Shown here: positions 1 through 6,602 of the stretch, in pieces
Layout of the letters: every line of letters starts with the position of its first letter
Position numbering within the stretch: position 1 is the first letter of the stretch
Assembly (NCBI GenBank): GCA_026770585.1
Contig: MU646598.1
Span: 172,260-183,826, forward strand
Source of the DNA: Baffinella frigidus
Lineage: Eukaryota; Cryptophyceae; Cryptomonadales; Baffinellaceae
Length of the DNA: 11,567 nt
Direction of reading: 5' to 3'
Notes under the pieces: generated by a model
The model's database searches: none
Told to the model about the DNA's origin: nothing
What the model saw: only the letters and a program-made list of their open reading frames with translations
Position numbers and translations under genes: made by a program

Positions 1-1000
1 GGGGGGGGGGGGGGTTAGTAAAAACTTTTTCTCTAGGGTTAGACTGTAAAAACTTGAAACCCTAAACCATAAACCCTCATCCCTCATCCCTCATCCTTCA
101 TCCCTCATCCCTGAATCCTAAACCCTCAACCCTAAACCCTGAACACTGAACCCTAAACCCTAAACCCAAACACCAAACCCTAAACCCTAAACCCTGAACT
201 CTGACCCCTCATACCTTAACTCTGAACCCTGAACCCAAAACTCTAAACCCCACACCCTTACCCCGAAACCCAAATCCCAAAAACAAAACTTTAAACTCTG
301 AACCCTAAACCCTAAACCCTAAACCCTGAACTTTTAACACTTACCCGTAAACCTGAAACCCTAAAACCCAACCTCTAAACTCTGAATCCTAAAGCCTAAA
401 ACCTGAACCCGAAAACCCAAAGCTTGAACCCTGAACCCTGAACCCTCAACCCTCAACCATAAATCTTACACAACTATCCTAAACCCTAAATCCTCATCCA
501 CCGTCCCTAATCCCTAAACCATGAACCCTGAACCCTGACCCCTGAACCCTCAACCCTCAACCCTCAACCTTCAACCCTCAACCCTTCACCATAAACCATA
601 AACCATAAACAATCAACCATAAAACCTGAATCCTAAACCCTAAACCACAAACCATCCACCCTTAACCCCAAACCCAAACATGCAAAATCTGGAAACCCTA
701 AACCCTAAACCATAAACCATAAACCCTAAACACTGAATCCTGAACCCTGAACCCTAAACCTTCAATCCTGAACCCGAAACCCTCAACCCTCAACCACAAA
801 CCCTAAACCCTAAACCCTAAACCCTAATCCCTGGATCTTGAACCCTGAACCCTGAACCCTAAACCCTCAAACCCTGAACACTAAACCCTAAACCCGAAAC
901 CCTAAACTATAAACCCTAAGTCCTAAACCCTGAACCTTGATTCCTGAACCCTTAACTCTCAACCCTAAACCCTAAACCCTAAACCCCAAACCCTAAACCC
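1..1000. repeat. Degenerate telomere-like (CCCTAAA) tract
   Basis: After a 14-base G run, nearly the whole kilobase is 7-base units of CCCTAAA with frequent variants (CCCTGAA, CCCTCAA, CCCTCAT, CCCCAAA). Runs of exact CCCTAAA occur, for example around 795-825 and 960-1000. The C-rich strand reading rightwards is the orientation expected at a left chromosome end. The heavy degeneration points to subtelomeric or internal telomere-like sequence rather than an active cap. CCCTAAA/TTTAGGG is the telomere unit of plants and several algal and alveolate lineages. No gene is seen in it. Confidence 0.85.
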
Positions 1001-1002
1001 TA

Positions 1003-1679
1003 TCCCTTAAGTGGCCAGGCAGTCAAATTTGACCGCCAAGAGGTCTGTCAAGGTGTCAATCTCGAAAGTTGACACCTGCTGAGCTTGGAGTTCCCCGCTA
1101 GACTGGGAACTCCGAGTCCAGAGCAAATGGCTCCAATTCCTCCCTGGGGGGGCGAAACGGCTGGGGAGGATCCGGGTCCCTAAAATCTCGGCGGATCCGA
1201 ATCAGGATCTGCAGCTCCAATGTTCCGGTCCGGTGACACGCGGTCAGGCCGTCACCGGATGCGTCAGTGAAGTTCACAAGCCCCCTGTATCGCTATCTTC
1301 AGTCTCATGGCCGTGCGCCAGCGCTCTTGCCGCAGCCAGCACCGCGGCGGAGGCTGGCGCGCCTGTTGTTTCAGCCAGCTGGACATGTTTGGATTCTCTG
1401 CATTGGCCAGCGCTGCTTGCCTTAAAGCCCTGCCACCTTCGGGGCGCTGTCATGCTGGAATCCCGACCCTCCAGCTGATCCTGATCTGTCTTTCCAGCTG
1501 CATGCACAGTCTCTTGAGCAGCGGCGACGAGCCGCTGCACCACGTTGGAAGGACTGTAGCAAGCTGACAGCAGGCTAGTGGAGAGTTGGCCACTTATGAA
1601 TTCCACTAGCTTGACAAGGTCCTAGGCAGGTCTTAGGGTCCTACGGTAGGGCGTATGAGCCTCCTGGCCACTTAAGGGA
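1003..1679 (+). mobile_element. Family B element, copy 1 (TA-flanked, interrupted)
   Basis: Inverted ends TCCCTTAAGTGGCCAG and CTGGCCACTTAAGGGA lie inside TA dinucleotides (1001-1002 and 1680-1681), so the element sits in telomere-like repeat with a TA target duplication. The left part carries the perfect palindrome GTCAAATTTGAC (1022-1033) seen in other family B copies. The right part (1621-1679) matches the right half of the short copies. The extra length comes from a 571-bp insertion. Without that insertion the element would be about 100 bp, like the copies at 8636 and 9421. Confidence 0.85.
1046..1616. mobile_element. Solo-LTR-like insertion in family B copy 1
   Basis: The segment starts TGTCAAG and ends CTTGACA, a 7-bp terminal inverted repeat with TG...CA ends. 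It is flanked by 5-bp direct repeats AGGTC (1041-1045 and 1617-1621). Removing it together with one AGGTC restores the continuous family B sequence found at 9421-9521. This is the classic signature of an LTR, and 571 bp is a usual LTR length. No internal retrotransposon coding region or second LTR is present, so a solo LTR is the best reading. Open frames inside (e.g. 1233-1478 and 1274-1606) resemble no protein known to me. Small hairpins occur at 1054-1078 and 1089-1113. Confidence 0.75.
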
Positions 1680-1681
1680 TA

Positions 1682-1948
1682 CCCAAAACCCTAAACCTTC
1701 AACCCTGAACCCTAAACCCTCAACCCTAAACCCCCAACTCTAAACCCTCAACCCTCAACCCTCAACCCTGGGTCCTGCGCCCTAAACCCTGAGCCATAAA
1801 CCCTAAACCCCAAACCCTAAATTCTCAAACCCTAAACCCTAAACCGTAAACCGTAAACCCTCAACCCTCAACCCTCAACCTTAAACCCTGAACCCTGATT
1901 CCTGAACCCTTAACTCTAAACCCTAAACCCTAAACCCTAAACCCTAAA
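1682..1948. repeat. Degenerate telomere-like tract
   Basis: CCCTAAA-type units with CCCTCAA and CCCTGAA variants continue to the right of the family B element. The stretch 1885-1948 repeats the sequence found just left of that element (about 925-1000), including a shared GATTCCTGAACCCTTAACTC segment. Confidence 0.85.
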
Positions 1949-2030
1949 TCAACACCGCCACGGGCTGTTTTTGCCCCCCTCTTTCTAGGCCCACAAAATT
2001 GTGGGCCTAGGCCTGGGCACTTAAAAGATA
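1949..2030. other. Short palindromic remnant in telomere-like DNA
   Basis: This non-telomeric insert ends CACTTAAAAGATA, close to the family B right end CACTTAAGGGATA. It is followed by the same flank (CCCAAAACCCTAAACC) as family B copy 1. It contains a 26-base palindrome (1985-2010) with 12-base arms CTAGGCCCACAA / TTGTGGGCCTAG. It is probably a degraded or sister foldback element, since its left end does not match family B clearly. Confidence 0.45.
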
Positions 2031-2160
2031 CCCAAAACCCTAAACCCACAACCCCAATCCTAAACCCTAAAACCGAAACCCTAAACCCGGAACCCTAAAC
2101 CCTAATCCCTACACCCTGAATCCCAAACCCTTAACCCTCAACTCTAAACCCTCAACCCTG
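2031..2160. repeat. Degenerate telomere-like tract
   Basis: CCCTAAA and variant units occupy this stretch and end abruptly at about 2158, where unique sequence begins. A short echo of the repeat reappears at 2360-2387. Confidence 0.8.
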
Positions 2161-2408
2161 CTGGCTTCCCGGACGGCAGAGCTATCCCCAGCCCATTCTC
2201 CAGCCCCAGCCCATTCCGCAATTTCGGTGGAAGGCTTTGAAAATCCAATGGCTCCAACCCGGATTTGGGGGCTGTAAATAGCTTTGGAAATGCTCAAAAC
2301 ACGACCTCCTTTTGGCCTTATTCCTCCTTTCTCGATTCCAGCGTAAGAAACGGCCTGCACCCCAAACCCCAAACCCTAAACCCTTTCGCCAGAAAAAAAT
2401 CGCCAATA
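2161..2408. other. Unassigned intergenic sequence
   Basis: This is about 250 bases of unique-looking sequence between telomere-like repeat and the first family E repeat. It contains a local direct repeat of CCAGCCCATTC at 2187 and 2206. Open frames in it are short and have no recognisable protein features. Nothing functional is seen. Confidence 0.4.
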
Positions 2409-2410
2409 CT

Positions 2411-2669
2411 CCTTTAGGTCCTTTAGGTTCTTCGAGCTCCCAACATAGGCGGACGCCGGAACTTGTTCTCCGGGGGGCGCCTTGAGGTCCTTGAGGTTTT
2501 ACCTCTGGATTACCTCAGCGCCCGATGAGGATACCCTTTAGCCGGTTTCTGCCGCGATCCTCTGTACAGGGGGGCTTGATGTGATCCGAAAGGAAGCATG
2601 GCCTTTCTACAGAACCAGTTCCGGTGTCCGCCTATGTTGGGAGCTCGAAGAACCTAAAGGACCTAAAGG
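2411..2669 (+). mobile_element. Family E long-TIR repeat, copy 1
   Basis: About 59-bp imperfect inverted arms, 2411-2469 and 2611-2669, share CTTCGAGCTCCCAACATAGG and its complement, continuing to the start of GCGGAC(G/A)CCGGAAC. The ends carry short tandem CCTTTAGGT / ACCTAAAGG units, which obscure any target duplication. The interior right half (about 2550-2610) is shared with copies at 11180-11309 and, reversed, at 3026-3116. The length and long arms suggest a non-autonomous TIR transposon; there is no coding capacity. Confidence 0.65.
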
Positions 2670-2805
2670 ACCTAAATGCTCCCAACATAGCCCAACGACA
2701 CACGATTCCGTAGAAAAGATCTGCAGAAAAGGCAGTTTGCTTTTGGATCGCGTTGAGCTCTCTAGTGCAACACGACCATGTTTTTTTGGCGGTTTTTGCC
2801 AACCG
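2670..2805. other. Family E-related fragment and unassigned sequence
   Basis: It starts with a further CCTAAATGCTCCCAACATAG segment that echoes the family E arm, then becomes unique sequence. It is bounded on the right by another family E end (AACCGCGATCCTTTAGGTTC). It may be the interior of a second, diverged element. No gene is seen. Confidence 0.35.
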
Positions 2806-3116
2806 CGATCCTTTAGGTTCTTTAAGTTCTTCGAGCTCCCAACATTCATAGTAACGCAACCCAGGGTGAGTTTTGTAAAGTAGCTCGTTTCTGGTTCAAA
2901 TTATAAAACAAAACCTCATTTAAAAAGAAACTGAATTTTTGTGGAGTTTTAAATCCGTTTTGTTTTATAATTTGTACCAGAAACGAGCTACTTTACAAAA
3001 CTCATCCTGGGGTGCGTCGCTATTAACAAAGGCGGACACCGGAAATTGTTCTGTAGAAAGGCCATGCTTCCTTTCGGATCACATCAGACCCCCCTGTACA
3101 GAGGATCGCGGCAGTC
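2806..3116 (-). mobile_element. Family E copy, split by element F
   Basis: The left part (2806-2844) carries the family E end, TTCTTCGAGCTCCCAACA. The right part (3026-3116) resumes with AGGCGGACACCGGAA and continues through sequence complementary to 2550-2610 of copy 1. Joining the two parts recreates the uninterrupted family E arm CTCCCAACATAGGCGGAC, so a 180-bp element lies inside it. Its right border abuts the inverted duplication of the FAS1 gene 5' end. Confidence 0.65.
2845..3024. mobile_element. Inverted-repeat element F nested in family E
   Basis: Arms of roughly 65 bp (about 2848-2914 and 2957-3023) are near-complementary; both include GTTTTGTAAAGTAGCTCGTT or its complement. AACA flanks both sides (2841-2844 and 3025-3028), a likely 4-bp target duplication, although the extreme ends are imperfect. 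The element is AT-rich compared with its surroundings and encodes nothing. Confidence 0.65.
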
Positions 3117-3135
3117 GCGAAGCAAAAAAACATAG

Positions 3136-3594
3136 TTCGACAGGGAAAATCCGGGACGGGGACCGTGACTTTAGACGATCAACGCCTAAAGTGGATACTC
3201 AAGCGATTCTCGGTATTTTCCGACAGAGGAAACGAAACGGATTCTCATCACAGAAAATGTTCGCTAAGGCCTTCGTCTTCGCTTCCGCCCTCGTCGGCGC
3301 CGAGGCCTTCGCGGCCTTCGGCGCGAGCCCCGCCCTGGGTCTCCGCAAGGCCCCGACCGCCGGCATGTCGACCCGCACCGCCCCCAGCCAGACCGTGGTG
3401 ATGGGCACCTTCATGGAGGAGTTCAAGTTCCGCAAGGTCGCCAACCGCTTCACCTTCAAGGTGCGCGCCTCTCCTCTGCCTTCTCACTCGCGCACTGTAC
3501 GCACAACGCAGTGCGTAGCGGAACGCCCAATCCCCGTCGGGGGTGCAAGATCGGCCCCCGGCCGCCCGGGGGCCACTGAGGTTTTTCTCTTCAA
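3136..3594 (+). repeat. Inverted duplication of FAS1 gene 5' end, left arm
   Basis: This 459-base block is the reverse complement of 5953-6414. I count about five substitutions and one 3-base indel between the arms. It covers about 120 bases of 5' leader, the whole first exon and the first part of intron 1. Homology begins at TTCGACAGGGAAAATC and ends at TTTTTCTCTTCAA. The two arms point toward each other and enclose the body of the gene. Confidence 0.9.
3257..3460 (+). pseudogene. Orphan first exon of the FAS1-domain gene
   Basis: These 68 codons encode the same protein sequence as exon 1 of the minus-strand FAS1 gene: hydrophobic signal peptide, AEA|F cleavage motif, then an S/T- and basic-rich transit-like stretch. 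The exon ends in AAG followed by the same GTGCGC splice donor. Intron 1 sequence continues to 3594, but no copy of exons 2-5 follows on this strand. It therefore cannot make the FAS1 domain and is best read as a truncated duplicate. If transcribed, reading through the donor adds unrelated residues. The absence of decay suggests a recent copy or gene conversion with the intact exon. Confidence 0.8.
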
Positions 3595-3610
3595 CATTTA
3601 TGGTCCACAT

Positions 3611-3725
3611 GCAACGTCCGCACCACACCGTTTTCTATGCACGTTGATTATTTAACGTCCGCACCGCACCCGTTTTCTGTGGACGTTAATTATTCAACGT
3701 CCTCAACACACCCCTCGAAATGGTG
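3611..3725. repeat. About 42-bp tandem repeat, 2.5 copies
   Basis: Units start at about 3611, 3653 and 3696 with (C)AACGTCC(G/T)CA. The first two continue through GTTTTCT and end with ACGTT(G/A)ATTATT. Each full unit opens with AACGTCC and closes with (G)(G/C)ACGTT, so each can fold on itself. It lies immediately after the orphan exon duplication. Confidence 0.7.
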
Positions 3726-3745
3726 TGAACTTAAGTTTGAGTAAG

Positions 3746-3862
3746 CCCTGTACCTCGCTCATAAGAAACTGCCCCCCCCCTAGGGACCACCATAAGACCC
3801 TAGGCCTAGTCCTACTGTAGGGTCCTAGGGGGCGGCAGTTTCTTACGAGCGAGGTACCCCTG
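3746..3862 (-). mobile_element. Family A foldback element, copy 1
   Basis: Near-palindromic along its full length: TACCTCGCTCATAAGAAACT at the left mirrors the right-end complement of GTACCTCGCTCGTAAGAAAC. The right end CCCCTG is followed by TA; the left end is degraded. Its asymmetrical core reads in the opposite sense to the copies at 9524 and 9991. It lies between the orphan exon and the 3' end of the FAS1 gene. Confidence 0.75.
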
Positions 3863-4064
3863 TACGCGGGCTGCAAAAAAAACGCCCTGACCGCCCCGCC
3901 TTGAGCTTTCGTGTATTGATTTTATTGAAAGGCAACACGAAGGTGGAAGCTAGAGCAAACGCGCGGCGCACTGCCGCGCAGTCGCCCCCGCCCCAGGCGT
4001 CCCAGCACGCGCATCTTCGGCCGTGTTGGGCACCTCGAGAAGGATTTGACCATCAAACGACAGC

Positions 4065-4278
4065 TTACTTCTTGATGGGCATGTTGACCCAGTCGATGAT
4101 GTGGAAGATGCCCTCATCCGTCGGCAGGTCATAGGTCTCCACCTGCCGAGCGTAGCGAAGATGAGCGAGTGAGGGAGAGGGACAGCGAGAGAGGGGGGAG
4201 GGGAGAGGTGAGGACTATCCGGGGCCGGGGAATTTGGCTCTGCCGTAAAGGAAGCAACCCAGTGGGTGGGGGCGTGGC

Positions 4279-4310
<32 letters not shown>

Positions 4311-6290
4311 GTCTCGAGTTGGGGGGGGGGGGGGGGGGGGGGGGAGAGAGGGAGAGGCGTCTCGAGTGGGGAAGAGGCGTGGTAGAGAGGTAGACAGGGA
4401 GAGAGAGAGAGAGGGGGGTCTCGACCTTGGCCTGGTCGACGAAGGCCGCGGCCTTGTTTTGGTTCTCGTCATACTCCACGGTGAGCTCTGAGCCCTGGAG
4501 GGTCATCAGCTTCTTCCCGTTCTGCAACCTGGTGCAGGGGCGCAGGGTTCAGGGGTTGGTGTTCTTCAGGGTTGAAACCTCGTGCAGGGGTTCAAGGGTT
4601 TGGGGTTGTTCAGAGTTGAAGATTTTGGGTTGTTCAGGGTTTAGGTTTGGTGGTTTTCAGGGTTTATGGTTTTTTTGGGGTTGTTCAGGGTTTATGGTTT
4701 AGGGGTTGTTCAGGGTTGAGGATTATTACCGGAAGGACGGGCCATCCTGGACGCCCTCGAGCATGTGGTACTTGACCATGCCCACGAGCATGTCCTTGTT
4801 GCCCATGATCTCGGCAAGCCCCTGGAGTTTCGGTTTCGAGGTTAGCGTCGGGTTTCGGGTTATATATATATACATGCATACATACGTGTGGATTGGCCTG
4901 GCCGTACACGGTAGTACTCGGGTTAGATGTTGGGTGTTCGTGTTCGTGTGAGGTGTTCGATTTAAGGTGTTCGATCATGTGAGGTGTGAGGTGTTCGATC
5001 ATGTCCTTGTTGCCCATGATCTCGGCGAGACCCTGCGTTGCGGGTTTCGGGTTTAGGGTTATCCCTCAAGTGGCTAGACGGTCAAATTTGACCGCCAAGA
5101 GGTCCTGGTCAAATTTGACGTCCTAGGGCCCTACGGTAGGGCGTATGCGCCTTCTGGCCACTTGAGGGATAAGGGCATGCGGTACTTGACCATGCCCACC
5201 ACAGCATGTCCTTGTTGCCCATGATCTCGGCCAGCCCCTGTTATGGTTTAGAGGTCAGGGTTCAGGGCTCAGGGTTCATGGGGTGTAGGATTTATGGTTC
5301 ATGTCATGGTAGGGTTTAGGTTTCAGGGTTGATGATGTGCATTGATGATGTTGCACATTATTGATCTCGGCGAGCCCCTCCGTTTTCGGTGTCGGGCTTC
5401 TGGTTGTACATAACATGCACACAAACTTGTGGATGGACCATACAAGGTAGTAAGTACTTGGGTCAGGTGTCAGGGGGTAGGGGTTAGGTGTGAGGTGTTG
5501 GGTGTATGTGTTACGGGTTAGGGGTTGGGGGTGACCTCTAGGGTTTAGGTATGTGATACGGGTTAGGGGTTGGGGGTGACCTCAAGGGTTTTTTAGGTAT
5601 GTGTTACGGGTTAGGGGTTGGAACCTCGGCGCCGAGCTCCTCGAAGGCAGCGTCAGTCGGCGCGAAGACGGTCGTGCCGCCCTTGGCGAGCTCGCCCTCC
5701 ATGCCCGCCGCGGCGATGCAGTCGGCGAAGGTCTGGGGAGGGTGCGGTGCGGAAAGAAGGTTAGCGCGCGATTGGGGGCAACGGCCCTCTCAGGGTTTGT
5801 TCCAGAGAGGGCCTCTGCGAGAGAGGTCCTCTTCAAGGGAGGGCAGTTCTGCAAGAGAGATCGTCGGCAGAGAAGATCGTCGGACCTCTTCAGGGGGCCA
5901 CTTCAAGAGAGGGTTCAAGTGCAGAGAAGGTGCAGGGGGTTCTATGGATATTTTGAAGAGAAAAACCCCAGTGGCCCCCGGGCGGACGGGGGCCGATCTT
6001 GCACCCCCGACGGGGATTGGGCGTTCCGCTACGCACTGCGTTGTGCGTACAGTGCGCGAGTGAGAAGGCAGAGGAGAGGCGCGCACCTTGAAGGTGAAGC
6101 GGTTGGCGACCTTGCGGAACTTGAACTCCTCCATGAAGGTGCCCATCACCACGGTCTGGCTGGGGGCGGTGCGGGTCGACATGCCGGCGGTCGGGGCCTT
6201 GCGGAGACCCAGGGCGGGGCTCGCGCCGAAGGCCGCGAAGGCCTCGGCGCCGACGAGGGCGGAAGCGAAGACGAAGGCCTTAGCGAACAT
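4065..6290 (-). CDS. Plastid/secretory-targeted FAS1-domain protein, five exons
   Basis: Exons (minus strand, order of translation): 6290-6087, 5732-5625, 4821-4730, 4528-4426, 4142-4065. All four introns are GT-AG, in phases 0, 0, 2 and 0, giving 585 nt or 194 residues. Residues 1-17 form a signal peptide ending AEA, with Phe18 at the expected cleavage site, as in secondary-plastid targeting. A basic, S/T-rich stretch follows. The FAS1 domain spans about residues 66-194: TVFAPTDAAF (89-98), the YH motif (122-123) and a C-terminal FHIIDWV segment. FAS1 domains mediate adhesion or protein-protein contact, so the role here is unproven. The ATG has A at -3 (CAGAAAATG). The plastid lumen/stroma is inferred from the motif only; simple secretion is the alternative. 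The spacing between FAS1 motifs is normal, so no exon seems to be missing. Confidence 0.85.
4143..4425 (-). repeat. FAS1 intron 4: GA/CT repeats and poly-G
   Basis: The intron is almost wholly simple sequence: GA-rich (CT on the coding strand) tracts, including (GA)n around 4279-4310, and a run of about 24 G at 4321-4344. On the coding strand the donor is AAG|GTCGAGAC and the acceptor CAG|GTGGAGAC, so the first bases of the intron nearly repeat the first bases of exon 5. Long open frames here are low-complexity artefacts. Confidence 0.8.
4529..4729 (-). repeat. FAS1 intron 3: telomere-like degenerate repeat
   Basis: The intron consists largely of GGGTT(C/T)AGGG and GGTTTATGG type units on the plus strand, a degenerate TTTAGGG relative. 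The donor on the coding strand is CCG|GTAATAA and the acceptor ACCAG|GTTGCAG. Confidence 0.7.
5000..5032 (-). pseudogene. Partial copy of FAS1 exon 3 (33 nt)
   Basis: On the minus strand an AG acceptor (CGCAG) is followed by 33 nt that encode GLAEIMGNKDM, the start of exon 3. The sequence then runs into short repeats of ATGATCGAACACCT. The rest of the exon and its donor are missing, so this copy cannot replace the intact exon at 4730-4821. It lies inside intron 2. Confidence 0.75.
5062..5169 (+). mobile_element. Family B element, copy 2, in FAS1 intron 2
   Basis: Ends TCCCTCAAGTGGC and GGCCACTTGAGGGA lie inside TA (5060-5061 and 5170-5171). It contains two copies of the palindrome GTCAAATTTGAC (5081-5092 and 5108-5119) and the core CTAGGGCCCTAC (5123-5134). 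It abuts a broken exon 3 copy whose 3' half is missing, so the insertion may mark the break. It would be removed with the intron. Confidence 0.85.
5175..5237 (-). pseudogene. Broken copy of FAS1 exon 3 (63 nt)
   Basis: On the minus strand, CAG (5240-5238) precedes GGGCTGGCCGAGATCATGGG and the homology extends to about the KYHM codons. Relative to the intact exon there is a small insertion after the ATGCT codons (two extra bases), which shifts the frame. Homology stops next to the family B element. It is a non-functional tandem duplicate. Confidence 0.75.
5363..5377 (-). pseudogene. Residual copy of FAS1 exon 3 start
   Basis: On the minus strand GAG|GGGCTCGCCGAGATCA matches the first codons of exon 3, then decays (AATAATGTGCAACA). 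The flanking intron sequence 5380-5465 resembles 4825-4925: TTTCGG, GTCGGG, a TATA/ACATGCA stretch, TGTGGA and GGTAGTA in the same order. The duplicated unit was therefore exon plus intron, not exon alone. Confidence 0.6.
5378..5624 (-). repeat. FAS1 intron 2, 5' part: duplicated intron unit and telomere-like DNA
   Basis: The coding-strand donor is GAG|GTTCCAAC (5624 downward). The segment holds a direct repeat of a GATACGGGTTAGGGGTTGGGGGTGACCTC-type block (about 5505-5535 and 5550-5583, with a related start at 5603) and other GGGTTAGG units. It carries no coding sequence. Confidence 0.6.
5733..6086 (-). other. FAS1 intron 1
   Basis: The donor is AAG|GTGCGCGCC and the acceptor CCCCAG|ACC on the coding strand. 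The donor-proximal part (5953-6086) belongs to the inverted duplication. It includes a hairpin-forming CGCACTG...CAGTGCG pair and a GC-rich GGCCCCCG / CGGGGGCC pair. The acceptor-proximal part has small direct repeats such as AGATCGTCGG (5859 and 5873). Confidence 0.75.
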
Positions 6291-6414
6291 TTTCTGTGAT
6301 GAGAATCCGTTTCGTTTCCTCTGTCGGAAAATACCGAGAATCGCTTGAGTATCGGCCACTTTAGGCGTTGATCGTCTAAAGTCTCGGCCCCCATCCCGGA
6401 TTTTCCCTGTCGAA
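5953..6414 (-). repeat. Inverted duplication of FAS1 gene 5' end, right arm
   Basis: Reverse-complementary partner of 3136-3594, three bases longer because of a GCC insertion in the leader near 6354. It contains the functional exon 1, about 120 bases of leader and the start of intron 1. The arms enclose about 2.36 kb that carries exons 2-5. Confidence 0.9.
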
Positions 6415-6602
6415 TAAAAAACAATTCGGCCGCGGGTCGTTCGTGGTGGTCCGTTATTCCACAGGATCCTTGAATTAAACTTTTTGCTCAAGCAGGCTGC
6501 TCCCATAGAGGCTGGGTCTGATCAGGACCTCGTCCGCAGTCTCACTCATCCCATTCACTCCTCCGTCCTCCTCTCAATGCCGACCCATCTCAAAGCAGCA
6601 AA
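6291..6602. promoter_or_regulatory. Divergent intergenic (bidirectional promoter) region
   Basis: 312 bases separate the start codons of the minus-strand FAS1 gene and the plus-strand 454-codon gene, so it must hold both 5' leaders and probably both promoters. The half next to FAS1 (6291-6414) also exists upstream of the orphan exon; 6415-6602 is unique here. No convincing TATA box is seen. A pyrimidine-rich stretch at 6538-6576 precedes the plus-strand gene. Confidence 0.5.

Noticed and set aside
1233-1606. Open frames of 81-110 codons in the LTR-like insertion
   Set aside because: No protein family features, overlapping frames on both strands, and non-coding LTR context.
2581-2883. 100-codon open frame across the family E repeats
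   Set aside because: It is composed of repeat arms, has a counterpart open frame on the other strand, and shows no conserved protein features.
2939-3655. 238-codon plus-strand open frame covering the orphan exon
   Set aside because: The upstream half runs through elements F and E and the downstream half through intron 1 sequence; only the 68 codons from 3257 are gene-derived.
4129-4527. 132-codon minus-strand open frame rich in Ser, Leu and Pro
   Set aside because: Exon 4 read into the CT-repeat intron 4; the low-complexity part is an artefact.
5790-6506. 238-codon minus-strand open frame including FAS1 exon 1
   Set aside because: It starts in the 5' leader and reads through the intron 1 donor. 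The spliced model from 6290 gives a complete FAS1 domain instead.
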